DNA of 64,000 bases from positions 62,001 through 126,000 of the forward strand of contig NZ_JACHID010000001.1 in NCBI RefSeq assembly GCF_014203025.1, written 5' to 3'. Below the pieces are notes generated by a model. It made no database searches. It saw only the letters and a program-made list of their open reading frames with translations, and was not told the origin of the DNA. The DNA is from Desulfurispira natronophila. GTDB taxonomy: Bacteria; Chrysiogenota; Chrysiogenetes; Chrysiogenales; Chrysiogenaceae. The translations under genes and the position numbers were made by a program. Below are positions 16,733 through 26,486 of this stretch, piece by piece; the first letter of the stretch is position 1, and the number at the start of each line of letters is the position of its first letter.

Positions 16733-17890
16733 TCACTCCTCCCGCACCTGTTTGCCACGCAGGGGGAGCTTGATAGTCGTCAGGCAGCCGTCATCACCGT
16801 TCTCCATGGTAATCTTTCCCCCCATTTTGCGTTCGATAACAATTTTCGCAATGTAGAGATCTGTGCCAGCGCCACCACCGCCAGTCTCCCGTACGTCCTG
16901 GCGGTGTTTGGTGGTGAAGTAGGGATCAAAAATTCGGGGTAACAGGTGCGGGTCCATGCCGCCGCCGTTATCGGCTATTCCCAGTATGGCATCGTCACTA
17001 TCATGCTCAATGGTAATGGTTATTATGCCACGAACTTTGTTTGCCACAATAGAGTCTCTGCTGTTGGCAATTATCGCCAACAAAACCTGCTGAAAGTCAC
17101 GTTGGTAGCCATGCAGATGAATGCCACTGGTGCTGTCGTCCAGCACTGTGCGAATACCCAGCTCCTTGAGCTGGGGCCACATAAATATCAGTACGCCTTT
17201 GATGGCGTCCTCAAGGTCGAATGGTTCTGCGTAGCTGTCAGGCTTAAGGATGTTGCGGAACGTATCAATGGTCTGGGAGAGGCGTTTGAGCTCAGAGGTT
17301 ATCTCATGAGTGTAGTGGGCAATGGCTTCACTGGAAATAACTCCATCATCGTGGTCCATCCGTAAACTTTCCACCATCAGTGAGATGACACTGAGAGGCT
17401 GGCGCCAGTGGTGAGCCACGGCGCTTAGCATTTCTCCCATGGCAACCACCCGGTTGTGCTGATAGAGAAGCTCCAGTTGCTCCCGGTCCGTAGCAAGCTC
17501 CTCTGTATGTGTTTTGGTTTTTTTGTGTCTTCTGGCAAGGTTCACAAGGCGAGCATATACTTCCTGCCCCGGGGCACTGTTACTGATGATATCGCTGATA
17601 CCGGCATTCCAGGCAGCTATGCGATCCTGTGAGGACATGGTTGCTCCGAAAATAACCGTGGGAATATGTGAGCATATATCCTCGCGAATTGAGCATGCAG
17701 AGTCATCAGTGATGGCCGTCCATTGCTCTGTGTGTAAGATCGCAATGTCAAAGGGCTCGTCGTGATGAATCTGCAAGATTTCTCCATTCACACTCTTCTG
17801 GCAGTGGAGCGTGAATTCCTGGCAATACTCTTTCAGTTTTACGCGAAGTTCATTTTCAGCCCTGTCACCGATGCAAAGTATTGATTTCAT
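16733..17890 (-). CDS. receiver-like / HWRQP-type histidine kinase
   Basis: This is a 385-residue cytoplasmic kinase. Residues 1-125 look like a diverged receiver (SILCIGDRAENEL, FDIAILHTEQW) without a clear phospho-aspartate and lysine pair. A short coiled coil leads to HisKA with SAVAHHWRQPLSVISL at about residue 165. The ATPase domain keeps the N-box (IIANSRDSI), G1 box (IADNGGGM), F-box (FDPYFTTK) and a glycine-rich G2 segment (GGGGAGTDLYIAK). It should therefore phosphorylate itself. It is the intact counterpart of 4734-5972. The next gene, the repressor, begins one base after its stop. Its partner receiver is not obvious within the operon. Confidence 0.85.
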   Translation of the reverse strand: MKSILCIGDRAENELRVKLKEYCQEFTLHCQKSVNGEILQIHHDEPFDIAILHTEQWTAITDDSACSIREDICSHIPTVIFGATMSSQDRIAAWNAGISDIISNSAPGQEVYARLVNLARRHKKTKTHTEELATDREQLELLYQHNRVVAMGEMLSAVAHHWRQPLSVISLMVESLRMDHDDGVISSEAIAHYTHEITSELKRLSQTIDTFRNILKPDSYAEPFDLEDAIKGVLIFMWPQLKELGIRTVLDDSTSGIHLHGYQRDFQQVLLAIIANSRDSIVANKVRGIITITIEHDSDDAILGIADNGGGMDPHLLPRIFDPYFTTKHRQDVRETGGGGAGTDLYIAKIVIERKMGGKITMENGDDGCLTTIKLPLRGKQVREE

Positions 17891-17969
17891 GAAAACCTCT
17901 GATTAAGAGTGGTTTGGTTGCTTGTTAGTCTGAGGCTAATATGATTTATATCAGGCTGCACAAAGGGCG

Positions 17970-18476
17970 TCAACTCTTGCAGTCAGGACAAATGCCGTAA
18001 AAAACCGTGATATCGGTCAATGGGGGTGCAAGCTCACTCGGTTCTTGCCACTGGTCGTTAACCCGTATTCGGGCACAGATACTGCATCGCTTTAAGAGGT
18101 TTTTCATAGCTGTTGGTTGGCAGGTGATTGTTGGTGCCTGCTGGTTATGGAACTTTAGCAGGTGGTGTTGCACCAATATGTGGCCATCCTTTTCGGGGAC
18201 CAGCTCCATTGCCATGTAGCGTCGTAGCAGTGGGGTGTCGCACCGATAGGGGCGAACCAGTCGCTTTTGCAGTGTACGGGCATGTGTCAATAGTATATCT
18301 ACAAACAGCCGGGTTTCGTCACCCTGAATGGCATCAAATATGGATTTATGTAAGACCGAAGATTGTATTGCACCCGGATCACCATCATTTTCACAGGCAA
18401 AACGGTCCCAAGTGTCACTCACTTCGCTGATAATATTATCAGAATTCAGGCGATAGTATGTTGATAATGGTTTCAT
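17970..18476 (-). CDS. PAS-like protein with C-terminal Cys4 zinc-finger motif
   Basis: This is a 168-residue cytoplasmic protein. Residues 5-120 resemble a PAS fold (YYRLNSDNIISEVSDTWDRF). The C-terminus has RCSICARIRVNDQW and YGICPDCKS. This CxxC plus CPxC pattern recalls the tail CSxCKxIR...HGICPDC seen after PAS domains in many deltaproteobacterial signalling proteins. It is 79 bases upstream of the kinase on the same strand and is probably the first gene of that operon. The ligand is unknown. The ATG at 18476 has a GGAGGC-like ribosome site. Confidence 0.6.
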   Translation of the reverse strand: MKPLSTYYRLNSDNIISEVSDTWDRFACENDGDPGAIQSSVLHKSIFDAIQGDETRLFVDILLTHARTLQKRLVRPYRCDTPLLRRYMAMELVPEKDGHILVQHHLLKFHNQQAPTITCQPTAMKNLLKRCSICARIRVNDQWQEPSELAPPLTDITVFYGICPDCKS

Positions 18477-18828
18477 TTTCGCCTCCTGTGCGTTTCCGAT
18501 AGTTAATAGTATGTTTTGCAGTAAGATCAGTGCAAGTTTTGGGAGCCTGTTGAGATGCTAGTGTGTGGGTGAGTGCTGCTACACCTCAGTGTCGATTAAA
18601 CTTTACTTTAATCAAAGTGATGCTGTAAAGTGTTACATGAATCAAAAATCATGTCTATGTGTGACGACACGTTTCCCGTCCATATAGCAGTCTATGGTTT
18701 GTAAGAGTTCGTTTTTACCTTTGGTGCAGTGTTTGAGTGGACTAGCAACTGGAAGGTGCCACGCAACTCACAATCAACTTCAATCCGATAATTACGCCTC
18801 AGCGTATGGTACCGTCCCGGGAGGTAGC

Positions 18829-21800
18829 GTGCCAAACGAAGCCAATTCATCTATAGCTACAACCGTTGAAAATCTGTATATCGTGGGTATAGGCGCCAGC
18901 GCCGGCGGCCTTGAGGCTCTGCGAAGTCTTACTTCCTGTCTGGACAAGCATCAGCCGGTTACCTATGTTATAGCCCAGCATCTCAGCCCTAGTCATCGCA
19001 GTATGCTCGTCTCCCTTCTTGGCAAAGAGTGTCCGCTGCAGGTAGTGGAAGCGGAGGAGGGTGAAATCCTCAAACCCGGCATGGTGTACATTACCCCGCC
19101 GAATCAGGATATGCGTGTCGACGAGCAAAACTGTATCCGTCTTCGTCCACCAGCCCACCCTGTTGGGCCCAAGCCGTCAGTGGATATTTTTTTTGCTTCA
19201 CTCGCCTCATCTGTTGGCGACCGGGCTATCGGAGTTATTCTTTCGGGTACAGGTACAGACGGTGCGGCTGGCATCCGGGCGATAAAGGCTGAAGGGGGCG
19301 TCACCATTGCCCAGGATCCTGCTACGGCCAAGTACGATAGTATGCCGGTGGCTGCGATAGCCACGGGCAATGTAGATATGGTTCTATCACCAGACCTCAT
19401 AGGGCCGGAGATTACTCAGCTGGTAGCCTTCCCTCGACAGGTCTCCTTGACGCAGGAAACAGAGTCTTCACCAGACTCCCTTGAGAAAATCTTTCTCATT
19501 CTTCAGCAGCGCAGTGAAGTTGACTTTTCCGGCTATAAACTCACGACGATTAATCGGCGCCTGGAACGTCGTATGGCTGCTACCAGGATGTCCAGTCTGC
19601 AGGAGTATGCACAGTATCTGGAAGAATCCACCGATGAGTGGAATCTGTTGTACAAGGATATTCTGATTAGTGTAACGGCTTTTTTTCGCGACGAAGACGT
19701 CTATCAGGAGTTAACGCCACACATTGAAGCCTTGATTGCTGGCAAAAGCAAGGCAGAGAGTGTGCGGATCTGGGTAACCGGTTGCGCTACGGGTGAGGAG
19801 GCGTATTCCATAGCTATTGTGGCCAATGAAGTCATGGAGCGACTGGGAAAAAAACACTACCTGCAGGTCTTTGCTACAGACATTGATTCCGATGCCCTGA
19901 TGGTAGCCCGCAAAGGCATATACTCCGAAACCCAGCTGGAGGGAGTTTCGGCGCCAATACGGGAAAAATACTTTACTCAGCGTGGCAACGAGTACGAAAT
20001 ATCCAAAATGCTGCGTGAGGCCATCGTCTTCTCCCGCCACAATATTGTCAAGGACCCTCCATTTTTGCGTTTGGATCTGGTCAGTTGCCGCAATCTGCTG
20101 ATCTACTTCAACCAGGATTTGCAGCACAAGGCGTTTGGCCTTTTTCAGTACTCCCTCAAGCCCCAGGGGTTGCTCTTGCTGGGACGGTCAGAAACTATCG
20201 GCGAAAGTGATGACTTTACCGCGCTTAACGGGAAACTAAAAATTTATGCCCGCAAGGAGGGGGTCCGCCAAACCCTCAACCATATACATGGCACCTATGT
20301 GCGCATACTCCCTTCTCGCTCTCGCGAAACAGATCCAAAGCCGCCGCGAAAGTTCACGATTCAGGAGTCTCTACTGCAAACTACGACCCGCCACCTGTTG
20401 CAGGGAAGTTTTGTGATAAATGGTAACTACAACCTGGAGCATGTGGTAGGGCAAAATCCCCCCTTGATGAGGTTTCCCAGTGGTGACTTCAGTGGCAATG
20501 TTTTGAAAATGCTCCCCCAGGAACTGGCGCTGGAGCTGCGAGCTGCCATTAGTCACTTGGCTAATGAGGAAAAACAGGTACATCGCAGTAGGCTGCACCG
20601 CCTGGATGCTGGTGAGAGTAAAGATACTTATGCCCGGTTAACCGTCACCCAGATGGAGTTTGATCAGCGTAAGGTGGAGTACTATCTGGTAACTATCAGC
20701 GAGGAAGAAGGGGTGCAAGCTACCAGTACGACCGTGAACCAGGAGGAAAATGACGCCTGGGAGCTGCAGCACGAGCTTATATCCACCCGGGAAAACCTGC
20801 AAACAGTGGTGGAGGAGCTGGAGACCTCAAATGAGGAGCTGCAGTCACTGAATGAGGAACTGCAGTCTGCCAACGAAGAGCTGCAGTCGTCCAACGAAGA
20901 ACTGGAAACCACCAACGAGGAATTACAATCCACCAATGAAGAGCTGAGCTCAGCCTATTCCGAGCTGAAAGCGGTTTACGATGAAAAGGAATCCCAGCGC
21001 CAGGAGCTGCTGGAGAAAAACCGGGAGCTGGCTGCGGCGCGCCTCTTCCTGGATAACATTACTCGTACCAGCCCGGTAGGCATTATCTGGGTGAATCGCA
21101 CCAATAAGATTGATTTTATCAATCAGCACGCAGAGCGGCTGCTGGGCTTTACCGATACCACTTTGACCTCCACCGATTTTCAGGTGGTCGAAACCCTGCT
21201 GCTTAATCCTGCAACCCGAACCGGCGAAGGGGTAACCAAACCCCTCACCCTATTGCGGCAATCGGGTGAGTTTCAGCGCAATCTGCAGTACGCTCTTGGG
21301 AATGTGGAAAATCGTACGATCTCCATTAATGCAACCCCGGTGTACGATGTAGATGATACTTTCCAGGGGGCTGTCCTGGCCTTGATGGACATCAGCGAAC
21401 TGAAACAGCGGGAGCGCGAGGCGCAAGAGAAAGAACAGCACTATCAAGCACTTGCCAACTCCGGTCCCGTATTGATCTGGACCATGAACCAGGACGGCCA
21501 GTGTACGTTCTTTAATCACTCGTGGCTGGAGTTTACTGGCAAAACACTGGAGAACGAGCTGGGGAAGGGCTGGAAAAAAGGCATATATCCTGAAGATTTG
21601 TGGGAGTTCGATGCTAATTTTGCTGCGGCCAGAAAAAGACGAGCCAGCTACAGCAGTGAGTTGCGGCTCCTCCATGCCAGTGGGGACTATCGCTGGGTAG
21701 ATGTGGATATTGCCCCCCGCCTGGATCTTAAAGGCGATCCTCACGGTTATATTGGTTATTTTAATGACATTACCGCTCGCAAGGATGCCGAACTCAAATT

Positions 21801-23442
21801 GCGTAATACCAACCATGAGCTTGAGCTGGCAGCTGCCAAAAGTGATGAGCTTACCCGTAAAGCTAACGCAGCCAATAAGGCCAAATCAGAGTTTCTGGCC
21901 AATATGAGCCACGAGATTCGTACACCACTGACAGCGATTATTGGTCTTTCGGAAATCGCTATTGCCGAAGGTGTGGATGACCCGGCCATGCTTTACGATC
22001 ACATGTTGAAGATACACAGTTCATCACGGATGCTGCTGATTGTCATCAATGACATACTCGATTTTTCCAAGATAGAAGCAGGAAAACTGGTGCTGGAGCA
22101 TGAGCCGTTTCGGGCGGGGGAGATCATCGGCATGCTCCACGATATATTCTTTTCCACGGCTCAGACCAAAGGTATAGATCTGGCTACCCATATTGATGAT
22201 AATCTGCAGCACGTCTTGCTGGGAGATGCGGGGCGAATTGCCCAGGTGCTCACTAATTTGGCCAGCAATGCCATTAAGTTCACCAATCACGGTAAAGTAG
22301 AGTTGCGTGCATCAGCAACAGGGCGTGATAAAGAAATGCTGAAAGTGAGCTTTGTCGTCAGTGATACAGGAGTAGGTCTGGATGAGTCGCAACTGGCTCA
22401 CCTGCTGCAGCCTTACACCCAGGCCGACTCCAGCACTTCACGTCAGTATGGCGGTACCGGTTTGGGACTATCCATTGCCCAGCGCCTGACCGATGCCATG
22501 AACGGTACCATGAACATAAGCAGTAAGGCAGAACAGGGAACCACGGTGACCGTCACCCTTCCCCTGGCATTGGCGCAAAATGATGCCGTTCAGCATGCAG
22601 AAATAAAAAATTTACCCCATCACCACTTGACCGGTAAAAAAATTCTTTTGGTGGAAGACAACCCTATGAATCAGAGTATTGTGCAGCATTTGCTGCAAAG
22701 CATTGGCGGGGAAGTCATCATTGCCGATAATGGTGCTGAAGGCCTTGAGCTTGCCAGGCAGCACGATCCTCACCTGATTCTGATGGATTTGCAAATGCCG
22801 GTGATGGACGGCTACGAAGCTACCATGAAGATTCGTAGTCACAATCGACAGGTTCCCATAATTGCTTTGAGCGCGGCAACGCTCACCACCGATCGCCGGC
22901 GGGCTTTGAAGGCGGGCATGAATGACTTTATTGGCAAACCTATAGATAGGGCCAAGTTTTTTGCTCTTGTAAACAAGTATATCGGAGTCCGACAGGAAGG
23001 AGCCGAGTCAAGTCAACCAGCAGTACCAGTCGAAGAAACCAGAGCTCCCGTCAAAGAAAGCAGCCAGCAGGGGCTCTGTTTTGAGGGTATCAATATGGAT
23101 CAGTTACAGGATATGACCGACAATGATCACGGCTTTTTGCTGGAGATGCTCAGTCGGCTGCAAATAGATGTAACCGGCAGGTATTCGATTTTAGGAGAAC
23201 TTTTGCGGGATGGCAAGACAGCTGAAGCCAAGGCTTTGGCCCACACTATCAAAGGTTCGGCAGGGAATATGGGTGCCCGTCGACTTTCTGATGCTGCAGC
23301 TGCCATTAATCAGGCAATTCGCGATAATAAAGCCGTTGACCATCAAGTAGTATCGGAATATGAAGCAGCGCTTGATCAACTGCGTACTTCACTGGGTGAG
23401 CAATTTGGAGATACCGAATCCATTGAATCGCAAGACCCTTAG
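18829..23442 (+). CDS. CheB-CheR-PAS-hybrid histidine kinase-Hpt fusion protein
   Basis: This is a giant cytoplasmic regulator of 1537 residues. Domains in order are: CheB methylesterase (about 15-205; [29 protein letters not shown]); CheR methyltransferase (about 220-480; [16 protein letters not shown]); a PAS-like linker; a heptad-rich coiled coil made of NEELQS-type repeats (about 660-715); two PAS domains (about 740-990); HisKA ([10 protein letters not shown] at about 1025); HATPase ([10 protein letters not shown]); a receiver ([20 protein letters not shown], about 1270-1390); and Hpt ([14 protein letters not shown] at about 1470). All catalytic motifs look intact. GTG 18829 is preferred because GGGAGGT precedes it; an ATG at 18694 would add 45 residues without homology. 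It links receptor-methylation-type chemistry with a phosphorelay. Confidence 0.9.
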   Translation: MPNEANSSIATTVENLYIVGIGASAGGLEALRSLTSCLDKHQPVTYVIAQHLSPSHRSMLVSLLGKECPLQVVEAEEGEILKPGMVYITPPNQDMRVDEQNCIRLRPPAHPVGPKPSVDIFFASLASSVGDRAIGVILSGTGTDGAAGIRAIKAEGGVTIAQDPATAKYDSMPVAAIATGNVDMVLSPDLIGPEITQLVAFPRQVSLTQETESSPDSLEKIFLILQQRSEVDFSGYKLTTINRRLERRMAATRMSSLQEYAQYLEESTDEWNLLYKDILISVTAFFRDEDVYQELTPHIEALIAGKSKAESVRIWVTGCATGEEAYSIAIVANEVMERLGKKHYLQVFATDIDSDALMVARKGIYSETQLEGVSAPIREKYFTQRGNEYEISKMLREAIVFSRHNIVKDPPFLRLDLVSCRNLLIYFNQDLQHKAFGLFQYSLKPQGLLLLGRSETIGESDDFTALNGKLKIYARKEGVRQTLNHIHGTYVRILPSRSRETDPKPPRKFTIQESLLQTTTRHLLQGSFVINGNYNLEHVVGQNPPLMRFPSGDFSGNVLKMLPQELALELRAAISHLANEEKQVHRSRLHRLDAGESKDTYARLTVTQMEFDQRKVEYYLVTISEEEGVQATSTTVNQEENDAWELQHELISTRENLQTVVEELETSNEELQSLNEELQSANEELQSSNEELETTNEELQSTNEELSSAYSELKAVYDEKESQRQELLEKNRELAAARLFLDNITRTSPVGIIWVNRTNKIDFINQHAERLLGFTDTTLTSTDFQVVETLLLNPATRTGEGVTKPLTLLRQSGEFQRNLQYALGNVENRTISINATPVYDVDDTFQGAVLALMDISELKQREREAQEKEQHYQALANSGPVLIWTMNQDGQCTFFNHSWLEFTGKTLENELGKGWKKGIYPEDLWEFDANFAAARKRRASYSSELRLLHASGDYRWVDVDIAPRLDLKGDPHGYIGYFNDITARKDAELKLRNTNHELELAAAKSDELTRKANAANKAKSEFLANMSHEIRTPLTAIIGLSEIAIAEGVDDPAMLYDHMLKIHSSSRMLLIVINDILDFSKIEAGKLVLEHEPFRAGEIIGMLHDIFFSTAQTKGIDLATHIDDNLQHVLLGDAGRIAQVLTNLASNAIKFTNHGKVELRASATGRDKEMLKVSFVVSDTGVGLDESQLAHLLQPYTQADSSTSRQYGGTGLGLSIAQRLTDAMNGTMNISSKAEQGTTVTVTLPLALAQNDAVQHAEIKNLPHHHLTGKKILLVEDNPMNQSIVQHLLQSIGGEVIIADNGAEGLELARQHDPHLILMDLQMPVMDGYEATMKIRSHNRQVPIIALSAATLTTDRRRALKAGMNDFIGKPIDRAKFFALVNKYIGVRQEGAESSQPAVPVEETRAPVKESSQQGLCFEGINMDQLQDMTDNDHGFLLEMLSRLQIDVTGRYSILGELLRDGKTAEAKALAHTIKGSAGNMGARRLSDAAAAINQAIRDNKAVDHQVVSEYEAALDQLRTSLGEQFGDTESIESQDP

Positions 23443-23645
23443 CAGCTTAAGGTTAGAATTTTCAATGAGCAAAATCAGCAGCAACCACTACGGAAAAACA
23501 GGATTCTGGGTAAGAGCAGGTGAATGCTTGGTGTCACCGTGAGGACGGTCAGCTGCTGTCTTTCCGTGCGCCGTGACAAAACAGTGGTAACTTTTAGCGG
23601 AATAATTTTTTGGTGCTGCAGTGAATAATTACCGCAGGCGCAGCC

Positions 23646-24296
23646 TTAACGGCTGCGAATGAAATGACGGGGCATATCTTCAGTCGGTGCCAGGCTGCAG
23701 CGTAGTTGTCCCTTCAGAAAATTTTCCACACCCACACGTTGCCGAATGCCCCGGCGATAATCCTCAAAAGTACCCACCACCCGGATACAGGTCCGTGAGC
23801 TGCGCGACGGTTCTTTGTCGCAAATAGCAGTGGTCTGTCCATCGAAACTGACGTGAATATTTCCACGCTGGCGGGTAGTGCTGCCACTGTGCTCCAGTAG
23901 AGATATACTCAAGCCGTCGTGCCCCCGCACCAAATCGAAGGCCAGGGGTTCGATGGAGCGCCATTGGCCAGACCGGTAGTGTTCTGGGTTTGTCAGGACG
24001 CACTGAACCCGGTCTCCATAGCGGGCGTCACAGCGCAGCTTTTCCAGTTCCGCTAATTCCCTGGCAAGCTCCATCTCTCGTACTCGCGCCTGAATGGCCC
24101 GTTCTTCTGCCTCCGCCTCCCGCTGCAGGGCTCTGGCTTCGTCAAGCTGTGCCTGTTGCTTATGCGCCTGAAGCTGTTGTTGTGGCGTCATGGCAAACCA
24201 TTGATCTTCGTCAATACCCAGTGGGTAGCGGGGGCCACAGCCCGATAAAACAATCAGGCTAAGCAGCAAGGCAATTAACAAGGGAAACGTTTTCAT
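23646..24296 (-). CDS. lipoprotein with coiled-coil region
   Basis: This 216-residue protein starts at ATG 24296; longer readings lack a ribosome site. It has a lipoprotein signal peptide ending in the lipobox VLSGC. Residues about 45-95 are a charged Ala/Glu/Arg/Gln coiled coil (EARALQREAEAEERAIQARV). The C-terminal half looks beta-rich with four cysteines (LRCDARYGDRVQC, TAICDKE, RTCIRVV), which could form disulfides in the periplasm. I do not recognise the family. It follows the TehA-like gene on the same strand, separated by 20 bases, and may be co-transcribed. Confidence 0.7.
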   Translation of the reverse strand: MKTFPLLIALLLSLIVLSGCGPRYPLGIDEDQWFAMTPQQQLQAHKQQAQLDEARALQREAEAEERAIQARVREMELARELAELEKLRCDARYGDRVQCVLTNPEHYRSGQWRSIEPLAFDLVRGHDGLSISLLEHSGSTTRQRGNIHVSFDGQTTAICDKEPSRSSRTCIRVVGTFEDYRRGIRQRVGVENFLKGQLRCSLAPTEDMPRHFIRSR

Positions 24297-24316
24297 ATTA
24301 GAGCCCCATTCCGAAC

Positions 24317-25294
24317 CTACTCTGGCACACAAAGTTCACCTTTAAAGGCCGAGCGAATGGTTAAAAAGCCAACCACTGCGATAACGAGAAATAAAAGCAC
24401 CAGTATGCCACTGGCTACGAAAAGCAACAATGTATAGTTGCTGAGTTCATAATACAGTAAAGTTGACATGCAGGCTGCTGCCAATGGAAACGTGTATGCC
24501 CACCATGAAACAAAAAAGGGCAGGCGAACAAAGCGGTCACCAAAACTCAGCACCAGTATGGTCATGAAGAGTCCATTGAAGTAAAGCACTTGGGCAAAGG
24601 CATTGAGCTCACCCGTTAGGTGTATGTAGGCAATGAAGCCAACCGCTGGGGGAGCAACAAGAATAAAAAGGGTTGGCAGGAGCTTCAGGGGAAGGGTCTC
24701 GTGAAAGATAACTCGATTGAGAACAATGCTCAGCAAGGCAATCCAAAACACTATACCAATACTGAAGAAAAACCATGATATGGGCATTGGTGCGTGAGTT
24801 GTGCCGGCAACGGGAACCAGTATGGTTCCAACCACAGGAATAAACCATGCCGGGTTCAGGGTTTTCAGCTGCAGCTCACTGAAAAACCATACCCGTAAAA
24901 TTCGCAGAACAAAGAAGAAGTGCAAGGCACTGCCCGCATACCAGAACCAGGCAGAAAGGGTCTCTTGTATATTCAGGTAGCCTATGGAAAGAAGTAGCAG
25001 CGATATGGATATGGCAGGGAAGAAGTTCATACGTACAGGATGGTGGTACTCAATAGCAACATCAGCAGGATAGCGCAGCCATTTAAGGAGATAGCTGCAA
25101 AGAAGAACCACAAACCACAGAAGTGTAAGGTGGAGGATGCCTTGGCCGATGTGAAACGCGTAGCCACTCACCTCTTCGATGCGTATGGTGGCGAGTGCCA
25201 GGCCAGAAAGCCCCATAACAGAACCAAACAGGGGTATAGGCAGGTTTTGTAGACAAAGATGGTGTTCGTTAGTAGTAGAAGCAGGCTCGGACAT
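24317..25294 (-). CDS. TehA/SLAC1-family (TDT) membrane transporter or channel
   Basis: This 325-residue protein has about ten hydrophobic helices, which is the fold of tellurite-resistance/dicarboxylate transporters and SLAC1 anion channels. The opening segment (LQNLPIPLFGSVMGLSGLAL) and SWWAYTFPLAA near the end are typical of the family. ATG 25294 has AAGGAG seven bases upstream; the frame continues further upstream but without another good start. The substrate (an anion, tellurite or a dicarboxylate) cannot be told from sequence. The downstream lipoprotein gene may be in the same transcript. Confidence 0.85.
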   Translation of the reverse strand: MSEPASTTNEHHLCLQNLPIPLFGSVMGLSGLALATIRIEEVSGYAFHIGQGILHLTLLWFVVLLCSYLLKWLRYPADVAIEYHHPVRMNFFPAISISLLLLSIGYLNIQETLSAWFWYAGSALHFFFVLRILRVWFFSELQLKTLNPAWFIPVVGTILVPVAGTTHAPMPISWFFFSIGIVFWIALLSIVLNRVIFHETLPLKLLPTLFILVAPPAVGFIAYIHLTGELNAFAQVLYFNGLFMTILVLSFGDRFVRLPFFVSWWAYTFPLAAACMSTLLYYELSNYTLLLFVASGILVLLFLVIAVVGFLTIRSAFKGELCVPE

Positions 25295-25433
25295 GGGTAA
25301 CTCCTTGCGGAATGGACTGGAACACAGGTGTATAAGAATATGCTTCTTTGCCTGAATGGTGCGGGCAGCATTATGAAGCCTTCGCCAGAGAAAGTCCAGC
25401 AATGGGAACAGAAGCAATGATAGAACTTGATGC

Positions 25434-25472
25434 AAAAAGCCCCCGAGTCTTAATGACGCCGGGGGGCTTTTT
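25434..25472 (-). terminator. bidirectional rho-independent terminator after the OmpR-type regulator
   Basis: AAAAAGCCCCC and GGGGGGCTTTTT form a stem around a short loop. It follows the 3' end of the regulator gene on the minus strand by 29 bases, and has T-runs in both orientations. Confidence 0.8.
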
Positions 25473-25500
25473 ATTGTGGTTGAAGGGCCAAAAAGGAATG

Positions 25501-26184
25501 TCAGGGAGCCATGTATCCAACATCCTTGGCACTGACTACGGCATCACTGCCGACTTTGCCACGCAAGCGGTACACCAGTGTGCGAAGCCCGCCGGGGGTC
25601 ATGCCGTCTTCGTTTATGTAGCGAGCAATTTCTTCGGTACTGACCACTTGGCCTCGGCGGCGCAAGAGGCTTTCCAGAAAAAGCTTTTCGCTTTTGGTTA
25701 AAATATGAGTCTGGCCGTCGATTTTAACTTCATTAGTGATGGCGTTAAAAGAAGCGCCGTTGCATAGTCGAACCCAGAGGCGGCCACGTTTCTCCAGTTC
25801 ATCAACACAATTTTTTAGCACTTCCTTGAGTTGATTAATCTCAACAGGCTTTACCAGGTAGTCCATCAATCGCAGGCGTACCGCTGATCGGATTTTCTCA
25901 TTGTCATCATGAGCTGTTAAAACAACAATTGGAATATCAGGGTCACGCTCACGTATTTTACTGGCAACATCCAATCCGCTCATCTTCGGCATAACGATGT
26001 CCAGCAGGGAAATGTGCACCTGGTTTTCCTCAAAAAGGCGTATGGCCTCTTCACCGTCACGGGCAGTGAGGACACACCCAAAGTCTCTTTTCAGGCTGCG
26101 CTCCAATGTGCCGAGAGCTTCACTGTCGTCATCGGCTACCAAAATAGTCATATCCTTGAGGGGCACGGAGTACTTTTCTGTCAT
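25501..26184 (-). CDS. OmpR/PhoB-family response regulator
   Basis: This 227-residue protein starts at ATG 26184, with AGAGGC at suitable spacing. The receiver (about residues 12-125) has the acidic pair in LVADDDSEA, phospho-aspartate in LLDIVMPKMSG, threonine in VVLTAHDD and lysine in YLVKPVE. The C-terminal winged helix (about 140-225) includes LTKSEKLFLESLLRRRGQVV and LRTLVYRLRGKVG, so it binds DNA as a dimer. No kinase gene is adjacent, so it is an orphan regulator. Confidence 0.88.
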   Translation of the reverse strand: MTEKYSVPLKDMTILVADDDSEALGTLERSLKRDFGCVLTARDGEEAIRLFEENQVHISLLDIVMPKMSGLDVASKIRERDPDIPIVVLTAHDDNEKIRSAVRLRLMDYLVKPVEINQLKEVLKNCVDELEKRGRLWVRLCNGASFNAITNEVKIDGQTHILTKSEKLFLESLLRRRGQVVSTEEIARYINEDGMTPGGLRTLVYRLRGKVGSDAVVSAKDVGYMAP

Positions 26185-26486
26185 AATCATTGCCTCTGAA
26201 AATATCGTTTTGAGTCGTTAATTACTGGCATTTTACACGAAATACATTTCTATACAAGAACAGTTTTGACACACAAGTCAAGTTGTTATGGGTTTTGAAT
26301 GTTCAAAGTAATTTGAAATAATATGTGTAAAGCAGTAATTATCAAAGCCAAGCAAGGCGATGTTTTTGCACAACATTAGAATACTACCTGAAAATTTGAT
26401 TTTGTGAAGTGCTTTATCTCAACTGACACAAGTTAGCCTTGGGTAGCAGTGAGCGGGGTTGATTGGCAGTTGGCCTGCTTTGGAGT
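26185..26486. other. intergenic region, nothing clear
   Basis: About 300 AT-rich bases precede the regulator gene. A TTGACA-like hexamer near 26266 reads rightward away from the regulator and has no convincing partner box. I see no gene or structured RNA. Confidence 0.4.

Noticed and set aside
20815-20960. Short tandem repeat encoding NEELQS units
   Set aside because: This is the ordinary coiled-coil linker of CheB-CheR-PAS kinases and is conserved as protein; it is not a mobile or variable-number repeat.
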